Assembly: GCA_003281405.1 (NCBI GenBank)
Contig: QCCD01000011.1
Location: 1-50,402, forward strand
DNA: 50,402 bases
Direction of reading: 5' to 3'
Origin: Prochlorococcus sp. AG-347-K16
Lineage (GTDB): Bacteria; Cyanobacteriota; Cyanobacteriia; PCC-6307; Cyanobiaceae
The translations under genes and the position numbers were made by a program. Shown piece by piece: positions 33,163 to 42,888 of the stretch (position 1 is the stretch's first letter; the number at the start of each line of letters is the position of its first letter). The notes under the pieces are model-generated. The model saw nothing but the letters and a program-made list of their open reading frames with translations, was not told the DNA's origin and did not search any database.

Positions 33163-34296
33163 TTACATATTTTTCTTGATTATCTTATTAATGGTATTTA
33201 AAACATCATCAACACTTATTTGATCTAGACAATTATGTTTATTTGAACAACTCCAATTATTCTTCTTACAATTACGATTTAATACCAATATTGGAGCATT
33301 TTCAGTATCTTTAGGATAAGGTAAAAATCTACCATATAACAAACCTCCATATATACATATAGATTGAGTACCTACCATACAGGCAATATGAACAGAACTA
33401 CTGTCATTACCAATTAACAATTTAGCTCCTTTAATTAACCCGATAAATTCTAATAAGGTTTTTCCTACTCTTATTTCTATAAGTTTAGAGTTTAGGTTTT
33501 TAACTAATTTTTGAATTAATGTTTCCTCTGAACTTGTACCGCAAATAATAATTTTAATATTATGTTCATCTATTAATTGATTAATTAGATTATTAAAATT
33601 ATCAATTGACCAGGATTTAGTTTTTGAAGAAGCTATTGGGGAAATTACAATATAATTTTGCCTCGGACTAAATTTAAATTTTTGATCTGTTAAAAAAGGA
33701 TTATAGTTTTTAAAATTTAATTTTTGGTTAGAAATTTTTTCAAAAAATTCTTGGTTGCGTTCTTTTTCCATTTTAATTATTTTTTCTCCTAAAAGAAGAT
33801 TCGTGTACCAATTGTCAGATATTACTTTTAGGTATTTGGATTGATTAATAAAATCTCCATCAAATCCATAACTAACTTCAGATTTGCTTGCTCTGATAAT
33901 ACTATCGCCCATAGAAAAAGATCTAGAATAGGTAGGCTGAAGTATGATTTTAATTTTGTATGAAATTACTTTTTGGATTATCTTTTTTCTATAAGGCAAA
34001 TTAAATCTAAAATTTTTAAGATTAATTGCTATTATTTCATCAAAAATATTTAGTGATTTTGCTAATTCTTCAACAAGTTCATTACAAATAAGTATTGTCC
34101 TCATTCCTTGATATTTTTTAGGAATTAAATTATTCGATGAAATATATATTATAAAATCTCCTATTGCATCCATTTTTACAAATGCGATAGTATTATCAGA
34201 TATTTCTTTCTTTCTAGGGATTATAGTAGTATCAAAAAAAAATAATATTATTTCATAAAAAAATTTTATTATGGATTTATTAAATATTTTTTTCAT
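33163..34296 (-). CDS. Glycosyltransferase family 9, heptosyltransferase-like
   Basis: 377 residues. The donor-domain signature LLIGNDSSSVHIACMVG lies near 296-312, followed by CIYGGLLYGRFLPYP and a cysteine-containing tail (NRNCKKNNWSCSNKHNC) common in GT9 proteins. The N-terminal IAFVKMDAIGDFII near 37 replaces the usual 'R.DRIGDVVL' motif of WaaF/WaaC-type enzymes. It probably transfers a heptose from ADP-heptose, as all genes for that donor surround it. It is 52 bp downstream of hldE on the same strand and likely co-transcribed. Acceptor unknown. Confidence 0.88.
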   Translation of the reverse strand: MKKIFNKSIIKFFYEIILFFFDTTIIPRKKEISDNTIAFVKMDAIGDFIIYISSNNLIPKKYQGMRTILICNELVEELAKSLNIFDEIIAINLKNFRFNLPYRKKIIQKVISYKIKIILQPTYSRSFSMGDSIIRASKSEVSYGFDGDFINQSKYLKVISDNWYTNLLLGEKIIKMEKERNQEFFEKISNQKLNFKNYNPFLTDQKFKFSPRQNYIVISPIASSKTKSWSIDNFNNLINQLIDEHNIKIIICGTSSEETLIQKLVKNLNSKLIEIRVGKTLLEFIGLIKGAKLLIGNDSSSVHIACMVGTQSICIYGGLLYGRFLPYPKDTENAPILVLNRNCKKNNWSCSNKHNCLDQISVDDVLNTINKIIKKNM

Positions 34297-34348
34297 TTTT
34301 TAAATTCTTTTTAAAAGATAATTAATTCAAAAAATTTCAAAATTTTAT

Positions 34349-35743
34349 TCATAGATTTTTTATTTTATTAATAACATTTGAAGAGCTTAAGTTTTTAACT
34401 AAATCGACAATTAAAATATTCCCCCCATATGATTTTACAAAAGGTGCTCCAATGATTTCTTTTTCGGAATAATCAGAGCCTTTTATTAATAAATCAGGCT
34501 TTATTTCCTTAATTAATCTTTCAGGTGTTTCTTCATTAAAAACAATCACCTCGTCAATAAATTTTAGTGATTCTAAAATTTTACGACGAGTTTTTAGATT
34601 ATTGATGGGTCTGCTATTGCCTTTTAATTTTTTTACAGAATGATCGCTATTCAAACCAACAATTAAGTAATCACAGTTTCTTCTAGCTTCTTCCAAAAGA
34701 GATAAATGTCCTATATGTAAAATATCAAAACAACCATTTGTAAATCCAATTATTTTCTTTTTATTAATCTTATCAATATAATTTTTGTATAAATTTTTTT
34801 CTATTGGGAAAGTCCCTTTTTTTGTTACTACTGAAGAGGCAGCATAGTTTGCAAACTTAATATTTTCTTCGCCTAATTTTTTAGTAAATAAATTTTTAAT
34901 ATTTTCCTCTTTTTTTATAAAAGCGTAAAAAAGACCACTTAAAAATGCATCTCCTGCCCCAGTAATATCAATAACATCAACTATAGAAGCTTCATAATGT
35001 AGGGTTTCGTCTTTATTACTAGAAATACAACCATTTGCTCCTAAAGTAACCACTAAATTTTTTATATTCGATATTTTTTGTACTTCTTTAATTTTTAATT
35101 TGAAGTCCTCAATAGAGTCAGAATCTTCTAATCTATATTCCTCGAATATATTATCAAATTCATATTTATTTATTTTGAGACAGAAGGCTTCCTTTATAGA
35201 ATTTAAGCTTTTATTTTTTGTGTCGATAAATACAGGCTTATTTAAATTATTGCAGCTTTTAATTATTTCTTTTAAGGTTAGTGAATTAATACAGCCTTTT
35301 TGATAATCAGAGACAATTAAAATATCATGATTCTCTATAATTTCTGAAATTAATTTACTAGATAATATTGAAATTTTGTTTTTATTATTAAATTCTTTAT
35401 CTTCTCTCATAAATTGTCTATTATCTACGTAATATCTTGTTTTTATTGGATTTATATCATTAATATCTGTATATATTGGTTTGGTTCTTATATTTGGATT
35501 GTTAGTTAAATTACAAAGTAATTCTTTATCAATTTTTTCAAATTTTGTGGAAGGATAATAGAAACTAAAATTTAAACCAAGGTTAGATAATGATAGAGCT
35601 ACATTTCCTGCACCTCCAATAGTTTTAAAACTTTTTTCTCTTTTTACAACAGGGGCAGGACCCTCAGGCGAAAGTCTTAAAGAATTAAAATTTATAAATT
35701 TATCAATAATTAAGTCTCCAATTAGTGCAATTTTTGTTTCCAT
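34349..35743 (-). CDS. hldE: Bifunctional heptose-7-phosphate kinase / heptose-1-phosphate adenylyltransferase
   Basis: 464 residues, the usual length of HldE. The N-terminal ribokinase-type domain (1 to about 320) has GGAGNVALSL near 42 and the phosphate-binding VIDITGAGDAFLSG near 254-267. The C-terminal nucleotidyltransferase starts at GFTNGCFDILHIGHL (about 334) with the H-x-G-H motif, and continues to GLNSDHSVKKLKG and LIKGSDY. It phosphorylates heptose 7-phosphate at C1 and later adenylylates heptose 1-phosphate. It starts divergently from gmhA across a 153-bp gap, so a shared regulatory region is likely. Confidence 0.96.
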   Translation of the reverse strand: METKIALIGDLIIDKFINFNSLRLSPEGPAPVVKREKSFKTIGGAGNVALSLSNLGLNFSFYYPSTKFEKIDKELLCNLTNNPNIRTKPIYTDINDINPIKTRYYVDNRQFMREDKEFNNKNKISILSSKLISEIIENHDILIVSDYQKGCINSLTLKEIIKSCNNLNKPVFIDTKNKSLNSIKEAFCLKINKYEFDNIFEEYRLEDSDSIEDFKLKIKEVQKISNIKNLVVTLGANGCISSNKDETLHYEASIVDVIDITGAGDAFLSGLFYAFIKKEENIKNLFTKKLGEENIKFANYAASSVVTKKGTFPIEKNLYKNYIDKINKKKIIGFTNGCFDILHIGHLSLLEEARRNCDYLIVGLNSDHSVKKLKGNSRPINNLKTRRKILESLKFIDEVIVFNEETPERLIKEIKPDLLIKGSDYSEKEIIGAPFVKSYGGNILIVDLVKNLSSSNVINKIKNL

Positions 35744-35896
35744 AGTTTCTATATCTATTTTATTAATTAATCTTAAATTATCATCATACTTTGAGTAATA
35801 AAGAATTTTTGTAAAAGTAAATAATAATATTTTTGTTTAGTATATTATTTTTTTAAAAAAAGATACAATTAAAATATTATTTTTTCAAAACTCCTA
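35744..35896. promoter_or_regulatory. Divergent regulatory region hldE / gmhA
   Basis: 153 bp between two genes of the same pathway that are read apart from each other. The promoters of hldE (with the GT9 gene) and gmhA-gmhB must both lie here. I cannot mark the boxes with confidence because the sequence is nearly all A and T. Confidence 0.45.
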
Positions 35897-36484
35897 ATGA
35901 GTAAAATTATATTAGATGAATTAAGAGAATCAAGAATTATTAAAGAGATAGAGGAACATATAGAAACATCTAATTTACTTAAAGAAAAAATATATGATAT
36001 TAAGTCAATTACTAATATTATTATTGATGCTTTAATAAATAAAAATAAAATTTTAACTTGTGGCAATGGAGGTTCAGCTTCAGATTCAAGTCATCTTTCT
36101 TCAGAAATTGTAGGAAGATATCAAAAAAACAGAAACGCTTACCCATCTATAAATTTAGCTAGCGAAACATCTGCATTAACAGCTATTGGTAATGACTATG
36201 GATTTGATAGTATTTTTTCGAGGCAAGTAGAGGCATTGGGTAATCCAGGGGATATTTTAGTTGTTATTTCTACTTCAGGGAATTCAAAAAACCTAATCAA
36301 TGCAGCAATTTCTGCAAAAAATAAAGGTTTAAAGGTTTTAGGGCTTTTGGGAAGGAATGGCGGAGAATTATTAAAATTGGTTGATCAAAATGTGACGATA
36401 AATTCTAATAGAACCTGTAGGATTCAAGAAATGCACTCCATAATTATTCATATTATTTGTGAGTTATTTGATGAAATCGCTTAA
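35897..36484 (+). CDS. gmhA: Sedoheptulose-7-phosphate isomerase
   Basis: 195 residues, a single SIS domain. TCGNGGSASDSSHLSSEIVGRY at about 54-75 is the highly conserved GmhA segment, ALTAIGNDYGFDSIFSRQVEALG near 94 the second, and ISTSGNSKNLINA near 127 the phosphate-binding part; IQEMHSIIIHIICELFDE closes the chain. It makes D-glycero-D-manno-heptose 7-phosphate, the first step towards ADP-heptose. gmhB follows 20 bp downstream. Confidence 0.96.
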   Translation: MSKIILDELRESRIIKEIEEHIETSNLLKEKIYDIKSITNIIIDALINKNKILTCGNGGSASDSSHLSSEIVGRYQKNRNAYPSINLASETSALTAIGNDYGFDSIFSRQVEALGNPGDILVVISTSGNSKNLINAAISAKNKGLKVLGLLGRNGGELLKLVDQNVTINSNRTCRIQEMHSIIIHIICELFDEIA

Positions 36485-36504
36485 TAAAATTAAATATCTT
36501 TAAT

Positions 36505-37059
36505 ATGAACAAAAATATCAATAAGGCAGTCTTTCTTGATAGAGATGGTGTTATAAATAAGGATTTTTCATATGTATATCAGAAGAAAAATTTTGTATTT
36601 AATGAAGGTATTTTTGATTTATTAAGAATATTACAGGAAAATAAATATCTCCTTTTTGTTATTACTAACCAATCTGGCATAGCTAGAGGTCTCTTTTCAG
36701 AAAAACAATATAATCAAATTACTGAATATTATCTGAGTATTTTAGGGAATCTAGGAATAAGAATTTCTGGTGTTTTCCACTGTTCTCATCACCCGGATTT
36801 TTCAGAGAAACCTTTTTCTAATTGTAATTGTCGTAAACCTAAGCCAGGTTTATTTCTTAAAGTTCAAAAAGAATACCAGATAAATATGTTTGAATCCATA
36901 GCTATTGGAGATTCTATTAGAGATTTAAAGGCTGCTTACTTATCAGGCATAAACAATAGAATTTTAGTTAATCCAATTTATAAAGAATCAATTTACATAA
37001 CTAAAAAATTTAAAACAATAAAAGAATGTAAAAAATATTTCCAAAAATTGTTCCTTTAA
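36505..37059 (+). CDS. gmhB: D-glycero-D-manno-heptose-1,7-bisphosphate phosphatase
   Basis: 184 residues, HAD superfamily. AVFLDRDGVINKD at about 8-20 holds the nucleophile Asp and the D-x-D pair, ITNQSGIARG near 53 is motif II, and the zinc loop HCSHHP...NCNCRKPKPG (about 92-118) is diagnostic of GmhB. AIGDSIRDLKAA near 133 is motif III/IV. It removes the C7 phosphate between the two HldE steps. It is the second gene of a two-gene plus-strand unit with gmhA. Confidence 0.96.
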   Translation: MNKNINKAVFLDRDGVINKDFSYVYQKKNFVFNEGIFDLLRILQENKYLLFVITNQSGIARGLFSEKQYNQITEYYLSILGNLGIRISGVFHCSHHPDFSEKPFSNCNCRKPKPGLFLKVQKEYQINMFESIAIGDSIRDLKAAYLSGINNRILVNPIYKESIYITKKFKTIKECKKYFQKLFL

Positions 37060-37358
37060 TTCATTATTTGAGTTGATTTTTCTTTTTTTTAAAATTATAT
37101 ATTTGATATTAATATGGGTTAGACTGAAAATAACGAAGAAAATTTTTTTCTCAATTAAATATTTTAAGATTGATTGCGAGTATTTTTTATATTTTTTATA
37201 CCCTTGAGAATTTTTGAATTCTTAATTTGAGGAATCATAGCTGTAGATGAAATTCAAAAACCTAAATATATTAAAAAAATAAGATCAATAAATAGTTATT
37301 TTATTTTTTCTCAAATAAGTTAAATCAAATGCTTTAAAAATAATATTAAATTAATAAT
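37060..37358. other. Gene-free spacer between convergent gmhB and the WbpV-like gene
   Basis: 299 bp, very A+T-rich, with no open frame that I would call and no strong hairpin. It separates the heptose block from the O-antigen core. Confidence 0.55.
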
Positions 37359-38282
37359 CTATGCACTCATGACTTTATTAAGTTCTTTTTTCGTGGAAGA
37401 TTTCCTTATAATGTTTAAATCCTTTTTAATAACTGAAGGATCTATTATAAAATCGAAAATTATCTTATCTAAGAACCTCTTAAGAGGAGTTATAAACATT
37501 AATAACTTAAAAATTATTTTAGGTATTTTTATTATAAGATTATTCTTATTTCTTAATTTATAAATCTCATTAGTTAATACACTTGTTTCAACTGGATCAT
37601 CATCTGCTAATACATAAAGTTTAGATTTTTCAAAGTTTTTATCTATAATTTTTTTAATACAATAATTAAAATAATTAATTGAAAGGTAAGATCTTTTATT
37701 GTCGCATGAGCCAAATATTATTGGATATCCTTTTTTAATTAAATTATCCAGCAACCTAATATTTCCAGGTGCATCTTTTCCATATATTAAAGCTGGCCTT
37801 AAAATTATTAAGTTACATTCAGTATCTTTGAAATTATCTATTAGTATTTTTTCTGCTAAAAGTTTTGTTCTAGCATAAATAGTTTGTGGATTTGTAGGAG
37901 AAAGTTCGTTTAATGATTTTTTTAATAAATTATTTTCCCCATATACAGCAACAGTACTTATAAAAATGAATTTATTGGCTTTAAATTCAATTGCTTTTTT
38001 AAAGAAATTTTTTGTGAATTTTACATTTGTTTCATATATATTTTTTATTTGAGATTTATCCATTTTTGGATTTTTATGAACAAACGCTGCACTATGGATG
38101 AAAATAATATCCTCAAATAAAAAATTAATTTTTTGAAGATTTTCATATTCCATTATTTCTACATTTTTGATTTTAGTTACTTTATTTCTTACCAGCCCTA
38201 TAACTTGATATGAACTTGCTAAATTTCTACAAAGTGACTTACCTACATAGCCGTTAGCGCCAGATATAATAATTGTTTTCAT
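37359..38282 (-). CDS. NAD-dependent NDP-sugar epimerase/reductase (WbpV/GalE-like)
   Basis: 307 residues, extended SDR. ISGANGYVGKSL at about 5-16, FIHSAAFVHK (about 59), FISTVAVYGE (about 105), catalytic YARTK (about 134) and LRPALIYGKDAPGN (about 160). The last ILRPALIYG and a hydrophobic C-terminal region resemble the 4-epimerases/4-reductases that accompany WbpM-type dehydratases (WbpV, FnlB). With the dehydratase at 40007 and the WecA-type transferase at 41924 it could yield UDP-QuiNAc or UDP-FucNAc; which one is inference. It is divergent from the NeuA-HAD gene across 100 bp. Confidence 0.82.
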   Translation of the reverse strand: MKTIIISGANGYVGKSLCRNLASSYQVIGLVRNKVTKIKNVEIMEYENLQKINFLFEDIIFIHSAAFVHKNPKMDKSQIKNIYETNVKFTKNFFKKAIEFKANKFIFISTVAVYGENNLLKKSLNELSPTNPQTIYARTKLLAEKILIDNFKDTECNLIILRPALIYGKDAPGNIRLLDNLIKKGYPIIFGSCDNKRSYLSINYFNYCIKKIIDKNFEKSKLYVLADDDPVETSVLTNEIYKLRNKNNLIIKIPKIIFKLLMFITPLKRFLDKIIFDFIIDPSVIKKDLNIIRKSSTKKELNKVMSA

Positions 38283-38382
38283 AATTATGTTAATTAATAT
38301 AATTTTATTAAATTTTTAAGTTAAAAAGATTTATTTATTAATAAATAGAAAAAATCTGGGAAAACATATAGGTAACTATATT

Positions 38383-39618
38383 ATGATTTTAATAAATCAA
38401 ATTAACTATTTTAAATTGGTAAATTGTGTAGCTATAATTCCTGCTAGAGGAGGTTCAAAAGGAATACCATTAAAGAATTTACAAAAAGTAGGGGGTTTAC
38501 CTCTGGTAGTGAGAACTATAAAAGCAGCTTTAAGTTCTAACTTTATAAATGCAGTATATGTAAGTTCAGATTCAGATGAAATATTAATGCAAGCTTTTTT
38601 AAACGGAGCTGTAGCGATTAAAAGACCAGAAGAACTAGCAGATGATCAATCAAGCACTGATCCTGTATTGATCCACGCATTGGAGAAAATTGAGGAGAAT
38701 ACAAAATACGATATTGACTATATTGTTTTGCTTCAATGTACATCGGCTTTCACAACTTCTATTGAGATTGACAAGACTATAGATAAATTAATTAAAAATG
38801 ATATTCATGATGCTGCATTTGCAGTTTCAGAATCGCATTCATTTTTATGGTCCTATGATTCCAATTTGAAACAAACTAAACCTGTTAATCATGATTTCCC
38901 TAAATCCAGAAAGAGAAGGCAAGACTTAAATAAAACATATAAAGAATTAGGCTCTGTTTATGTAATTAATAAACAAAGCTTTAAAATTCATAAAAATAGA
39001 TTTGGTAAAAACCCAATCCCCGTATTAGTAGATTCATTAAATTCATTTTTAGAAATAGACGATATTAAAGATTTAAATATTGCTCGTCAAATTTTTAATT
39101 TTGAGCAAAATAACTTTATAGGGAAAGATTTTATAGAAAAAGTTTTGAAAATTAAATTATTCATAATGGACTTTGATGGAGTTTTTACGGATAACATGGT
39201 TGGCACATTGCAAAGTGGTGAAGAATTTGTACTATGCAGTAAATTTGATAGTCTTGGGTTGGCTATGCTTAAGAAACTTAATATTAAGTTGATTATTTTA
39301 ACTTCTGAAAAAAATGAGAGCGTTTATAAAAGAGCTAAAAAACTGAATATTGAATGTATTTATTCAGTATTTTCAAAAAAAGAAATGATAAATAATTTAA
39401 TGCTAGAGTTTAATTTAAATAAGGAAAATATTGCATTTATGGGAAATGATATTAATGATATTTGCGCTGCTAAATCTGTTTCTTTGTTTTTTTGTCCAAA
39501 TGATTCTCACGAAAGAATAAAAGAAATTGCAGATTATAGTACTAAATTATCTGGAGGACATGGAGCAATAAGAGAAGTTTGTGATCTTTTTTTGCAATTT
39601 AAAACAAATGTAATTTGA
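38383..39618 (+). CDS. neuA: Bifunctional CMP-N-acylneuraminate synthetase with C-terminal HAD phosphatase
   Basis: 411 residues. Residues 12-240 are a NeuA domain: AIIPARGGSKGIPLKNLQ at about 17-34, YVSSDSDEIL (about 64), RPEELADDQSSTDPVL (about 85) and LLQCTSAFTTSIEID (about 117). Residues about 258-405 are a KdsC-like HAD phosphatase: FIMDFDGVFTDN (about 261-272), ILTSEKNESV, MGNDINDICAA and GGHGAIREVCDLF. This fusion occurs in bacteria that make sialic acids or KDN through 9-phosphate intermediates, where the HAD part removes the phosphate. Its likely partner is the stand-alone NeuB at 47278. The two domains are joined without a gap. Confidence 0.95.
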   Translation: MILINQINYFKLVNCVAIIPARGGSKGIPLKNLQKVGGLPLVVRTIKAALSSNFINAVYVSSDSDEILMQAFLNGAVAIKRPEELADDQSSTDPVLIHALEKIEENTKYDIDYIVLLQCTSAFTTSIEIDKTIDKLIKNDIHDAAFAVSESHSFLWSYDSNLKQTKPVNHDFPKSRKRRQDLNKTYKELGSVYVINKQSFKIHKNRFGKNPIPVLVDSLNSFLEIDDIKDLNIARQIFNFEQNNFIGKDFIEKVLKIKLFIMDFDGVFTDNMVGTLQSGEEFVLCSKFDSLGLAMLKKLNIKLIILTSEKNESVYKRAKKLNIECIYSVFSKKEMINNLMLEFNLNKENIAFMGNDINDICAAKSVSLFFCPNDSHERIKEIADYSTKLSGGHGAIREVCDLFLQFKTNVI

Positions 39619-40006
39619 GAAATTATTATTTATTGGAATGGTTAACCTGTTTGATCTACTAGTATAGATTCCTTTAATTTTTGGACTAAAATGTGAAGGT
39701 TTTAACTGATAAACCTGAAGTACCTCTTTAGAAATTTATTAATCAAAAATCCTAGCCTATTTATTTGAAAAGAAAGAGAATCCTCTAGATTATTGGAAAA
39801 AGATATTGATTAGATAAGTCTTTTTAGAATTACAGGTGGGCACATAAATATTCGTTTAATCTTTCTAAAAAACTATGGTTGAAGTGTGCATAAGTTGTTT
39901 TGATGCTAGATAATAATTTGAGATTTTCTATAAAACAAATCTTAGGATCAGTCTATTTTTGAATTTTTTATAAAAAATAGATTTATAGTTTACAGGATTA
40001 ATATCA
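39619..40006. other. Gene-free spacer between convergent neuA and the wbpM-like gene
   Basis: 388 bp with no open frame longer than a few dozen codons on either strand. It is less A+T-skewed than the other spacers, and short plus-strand stretches look faintly protein-like but are full of stops, so a decayed gene is possible. An A+T-rich hairpin lies at 39953-39980. Confidence 0.5.
39953..39980 (-). terminator. Weak hairpin downstream of the O-antigen operon
   Basis: CTATTTTT at 39953-39960 pairs with AAAAATAG at 39973-39980, giving an 8-bp stem with a 12-base loop. It stands 27-54 bases after the last gene of the minus-strand operon and could also serve neuA from the other side. The stem is nearly all A-T, so it is a weak candidate. 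Confidence 0.25.
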
Positions 40007-41917
40007 TTAAGAATTAGGTTTTTTATTTTCCCATTCTGGAACAAGTTCTTTCAATAAAGATAGTGTTCTTTTTAGATCATAATTCTCAATATTAATTCTA
40101 ATTTTTTCTATTTTTTTAAAAAGAATCTTTTCTGATAAGAAACTTTCTTTCCCTTTAAATATAAGTGGATGAGATGTTTTAATAGATTCGGAATTAATTA
40201 AAAGTTCTTCATATAATTTTTCACCAGGCCTTAAACCAATTACTTGGATTTCTATATCTCCTCTTGGATTATTTTTGTCCTTTATAGATAAACCATTTAT
40301 CGTAATCATTTGTTTTGCTAATTCATATATTTTAACTGGTTGACCCATATCTAATAAGAAGACTTCTCCACCTGTTGCTAATTCTGAAGCCTGCATTACT
40401 AATTGCGCTGCTTCTTTAATTGTCATAAAATACCTTATCATTTTCTTATGAGTAAGTGTGATAGGAACACCTTTTTTTATTTGTTCATTAAAAAGTGGGA
40501 TTACAGAACCTGAAGAACCTAAAACATTCCCAAATCTTACCATCGAAAAACATGTTTTTGTGTTTACTTTAGATGCATATGCTTGCACTATTAATTCAGA
40601 TAATCTTTTAGTCGCACCCATTATATTTGTGGGCCTAACTGCTTTATCAGAGGATATTAAAATAAACTTCTTTATTGATAAATTAAAGCAAATTTCGCAA
40701 AGTATCTTTGTTGAAAAAACGTTATTGTAAATCCCTGCAATCGCATTGGATTCTAGAAGAGGAACATGTTTATATGCTGCGGCATGAAAGATAATATCAA
40801 TTTTTTCTTGTATGAATAAATTACTGACGGCATTTTTATTTGTAACATCCATTAGTATAAATTTAGTTTCAATATTTTTAAGATTTTTTGACGATAACTC
40901 TTTTTGAACTTCATATAGATTTGGCTCACTATTATCTATAATCAGAATCTTCTTCGGTTTTATTTTTATTAATTGTCTACATAATTCACTCCCAATTGAA
41001 CCAGCAGCTCCAGTTATGCAAATAGTCTTGGACTCTAGAGATTTTCTCAAAAGATTATAGTCAGGCTTTACTGATTTTCTACCTAAAAGGTCGTCTGGAG
41101 AAATTGGCTTAAGCTGGGTTATCTTTTCTTTCCCTGAAGTTATATCTTCCAATGAAGGGATCTTAAGTACAGCTATTCTATTCATTTGACTTATTTCTAG
41201 AATCTCCGATAAACGTTTATTTGATATAGAGGGAACTGCAATAAATATTTGATTTATGTTTTTATTGGAAATCTCTAAACTTTTTAAATTTATTATTGGA
41301 ATATCACTAATGTTTCTTCCTTTAAGAGTTAGGTCATCATCTATAAAATAAATGACTTTTTTATTATTCGATCTTCTAAGTGAATTATAGAGTTGAACTC
41401 CACTACGGCCCGCTCCAAATATAGCGATGTTGGTTTTGTTGTTATCATCTGTTTTATTAAATTTATAAATTAGATCTCTCATTAAAAATCTTGGTAAAGC
41501 AGTTAAGCCCGTTGAAAGAAACCAAATTTGAATAGCAAGTGATAAATTAATTGTTTTATTCATAAAGAGACTTGAACAAATAAAAATACTAATAATTAAA
41601 AAAATATTTCTTATAGAGAATTTATATATTATGGAACTTGTTATAAATCTGGTTAAAGATTTATATTGACCTGAGGAAATATAAATAAAGATTCCGCATA
41701 AGGTAAAAATATGTATATCAATATTGGTTAATTTATTATTTATTTCACTATAAAGGTTGTAATTAGAAATCCAAATGCTCATATAAAAACTAATTTGTAA
41801 CATTATTGAGTCAATTATTAGCAAAATTAATCTTCGATTTAACGCCTTAAACAAAAGAATCTTTATAAGAATCTTTTTAAAATAATCAACTATAACTTTT
41901 ATATTCGAAAAAAGCAT
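40007..41917 (-). CDS. Membrane-bound UDP-N-acetylhexosamine 4,6-dehydratase (WbpM/PglF/CapD type)
   Basis: 636 residues. Four membrane helices lie in about 20-145, then a first Rossmann domain with IFGAGRSGVQLYNSL near 163, and a catalytic SDR domain: CITGAAGSIGSELCRQL near 298, FHAAAYKHVPLLE near 380 and SSDKAVRPTNIMGATKR near 425. The M-x3-K in place of Y-x3-K is the known trait of WbpM-like large SDRs. FSMVRFGNVLGSSGSVIPLF and RPGEKLYEELL complete the signature. It makes UDP-4-keto-6-deoxy-HexNAc at the inner membrane. It ends an operon that starts at the ABC flippase; the gap to the wecA-like gene is 6 bp. Confidence 0.95.
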   Translation of the reverse strand: MLFSNIKVIVDYFKKILIKILLFKALNRRLILLIIDSIMLQISFYMSIWISNYNLYSEINNKLTNIDIHIFTLCGIFIYISSGQYKSLTRFITSSIIYKFSIRNIFLIISIFICSSLFMNKTINLSLAIQIWFLSTGLTALPRFLMRDLIYKFNKTDDNNKTNIAIFGAGRSGVQLYNSLRRSNNKKVIYFIDDDLTLKGRNISDIPIINLKSLEISNKNINQIFIAVPSISNKRLSEILEISQMNRIAVLKIPSLEDITSGKEKITQLKPISPDDLLGRKSVKPDYNLLRKSLESKTICITGAAGSIGSELCRQLIKIKPKKILIIDNSEPNLYEVQKELSSKNLKNIETKFILMDVTNKNAVSNLFIQEKIDIIFHAAAYKHVPLLESNAIAGIYNNVFSTKILCEICFNLSIKKFILISSDKAVRPTNIMGATKRLSELIVQAYASKVNTKTCFSMVRFGNVLGSSGSVIPLFNEQIKKGVPITLTHKKMIRYFMTIKEAAQLVMQASELATGGEVFLLDMGQPVKIYELAKQMITINGLSIKDKNNPRGDIEIQVIGLRPGEKLYEELLINSESIKTSHPLIFKGKESFLSEKILFKKIEKIRINIENYDLKRTLSLLKELVPEWENKKPNS

Positions 41918-41923
41918 TTTACT

Positions 41924-42886
41924 CTAATTAACTAATTTTATTGGTAATGCGTATTTCTTATTTAAAATAAATCCTACTAACATAGTAAATAGGCAAGAAA
42001 AAAACATACCATTTAATCCAACAAAAATTGTTGAGGTTGCTATTGAAATTGTTAAAAATATATATGTTGATGAAATTAACCTATGATTCCATCCCGCTTG
42101 ATTTAATCTTTGATATAAATGCATTTTATGAGCTTTAAAAATATCTAATCTCATATAAATCCTTATTAAAACACAAGTAAAGGCATCAAATAAAAGAGGG
42201 AAATTAATACCAAACATAATTATACTATTGTTTAGATTTTCAGAATAAATAATCATAAATGCAATTAATGAGCCTAAAAATGTACTACCTGAATCGCCCA
42301 TGAATAGCTTTGCGGGCTCCCAATTTAATCTTAAAAAAGCTAATAAAGAACTTAAAATGAAAATAAGAGGTAATTTAAAAAATAAAGAATATAAAAGTAA
42401 AATGACAAATACATTACCTGCTAAAAGCCCATCCATACCATCCATGAAATTAAGAAAATTTATTATTGCAGTAAAACTTATAATTAAAGTTATATAAATT
42501 AAAGAATTTAAAAGAACATTGTCAAATTGGGAAGTTATATTAAAGAAAAGTGGTGAATAATAAACAGCTATAGATGCAGTTAAAAATTGTATAAAAAATC
42601 TCAATAGGCTAGAAATATTATATTTATCGTCTATTAAACCAATAAATGCTATTGGTAAACAAAATAAAGGTATATAAAACTTATAAATTAAAAAAGTTGG
42701 TATAGATGCTAATAAAAAAATTACTCCTCCTCCACTAGGTTTCGCTACTTCATGAGAACTTCTAATATTAGGAACATCGTTAAAATATTTTTTTAAAAAA
42801 GGAATGATTTTATTGAGTATGAAATTTGAAATTAGAAAATATAAAATAAAAACAATTAATTCTATTAATTTTTTATTATCCATCAT
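41924..42886 (-). CDS. WecA/WbpL-type undecaprenyl-phosphate sugar-1-phosphate transferase
   Basis: 320 residues with about ten hydrophobic helices. Conserved cytoplasmic motifs are present: GLIDDKYN near 82 (the DD metal site), LNFMDGMDGL near 145 and FMGDSGSTFLGSL near 195, plus a basic stretch with HKMHLYQRL near 253 that matches the family's carbohydrate-recognition loop. It starts glycan synthesis by moving a HexNAc-1-phosphate to undecaprenyl phosphate. A second ATG at 42883 could be the start instead. It is 2 bp from the GT4 gene and 6 bp from the dehydratase, so tightly operonic. Confidence 0.94.
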   Translation of the reverse strand: MMDNKKLIELIVFILYFLISNFILNKIIPFLKKYFNDVPNIRSSHEVAKPSGGGVIFLLASIPTFLIYKFYIPLFCLPIAFIGLIDDKYNISSLLRFFIQFLTASIAVYYSPLFFNITSQFDNVLLNSLIYITLIISFTAIINFLNFMDGMDGLLAGNVFVILLLYSLFFKLPLIFILSSLLAFLRLNWEPAKLFMGDSGSTFLGSLIAFMIIYSENLNNSIIMFGINFPLLFDAFTCVLIRIYMRLDIFKAHKMHLYQRLNQAGWNHRLISSTYIFLTISIATSTIFVGLNGMFFSCLFTMLVGFILNKKYALPIKLVN

Positions 42887-42888
42887 TT

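Noticed and set aside
39619-39910. Faint protein-like stretches in the spacer after neuA
   Set aside because: Many stops in every frame and no consistent similarity that I can name; a decayed gene is possible but not supported.
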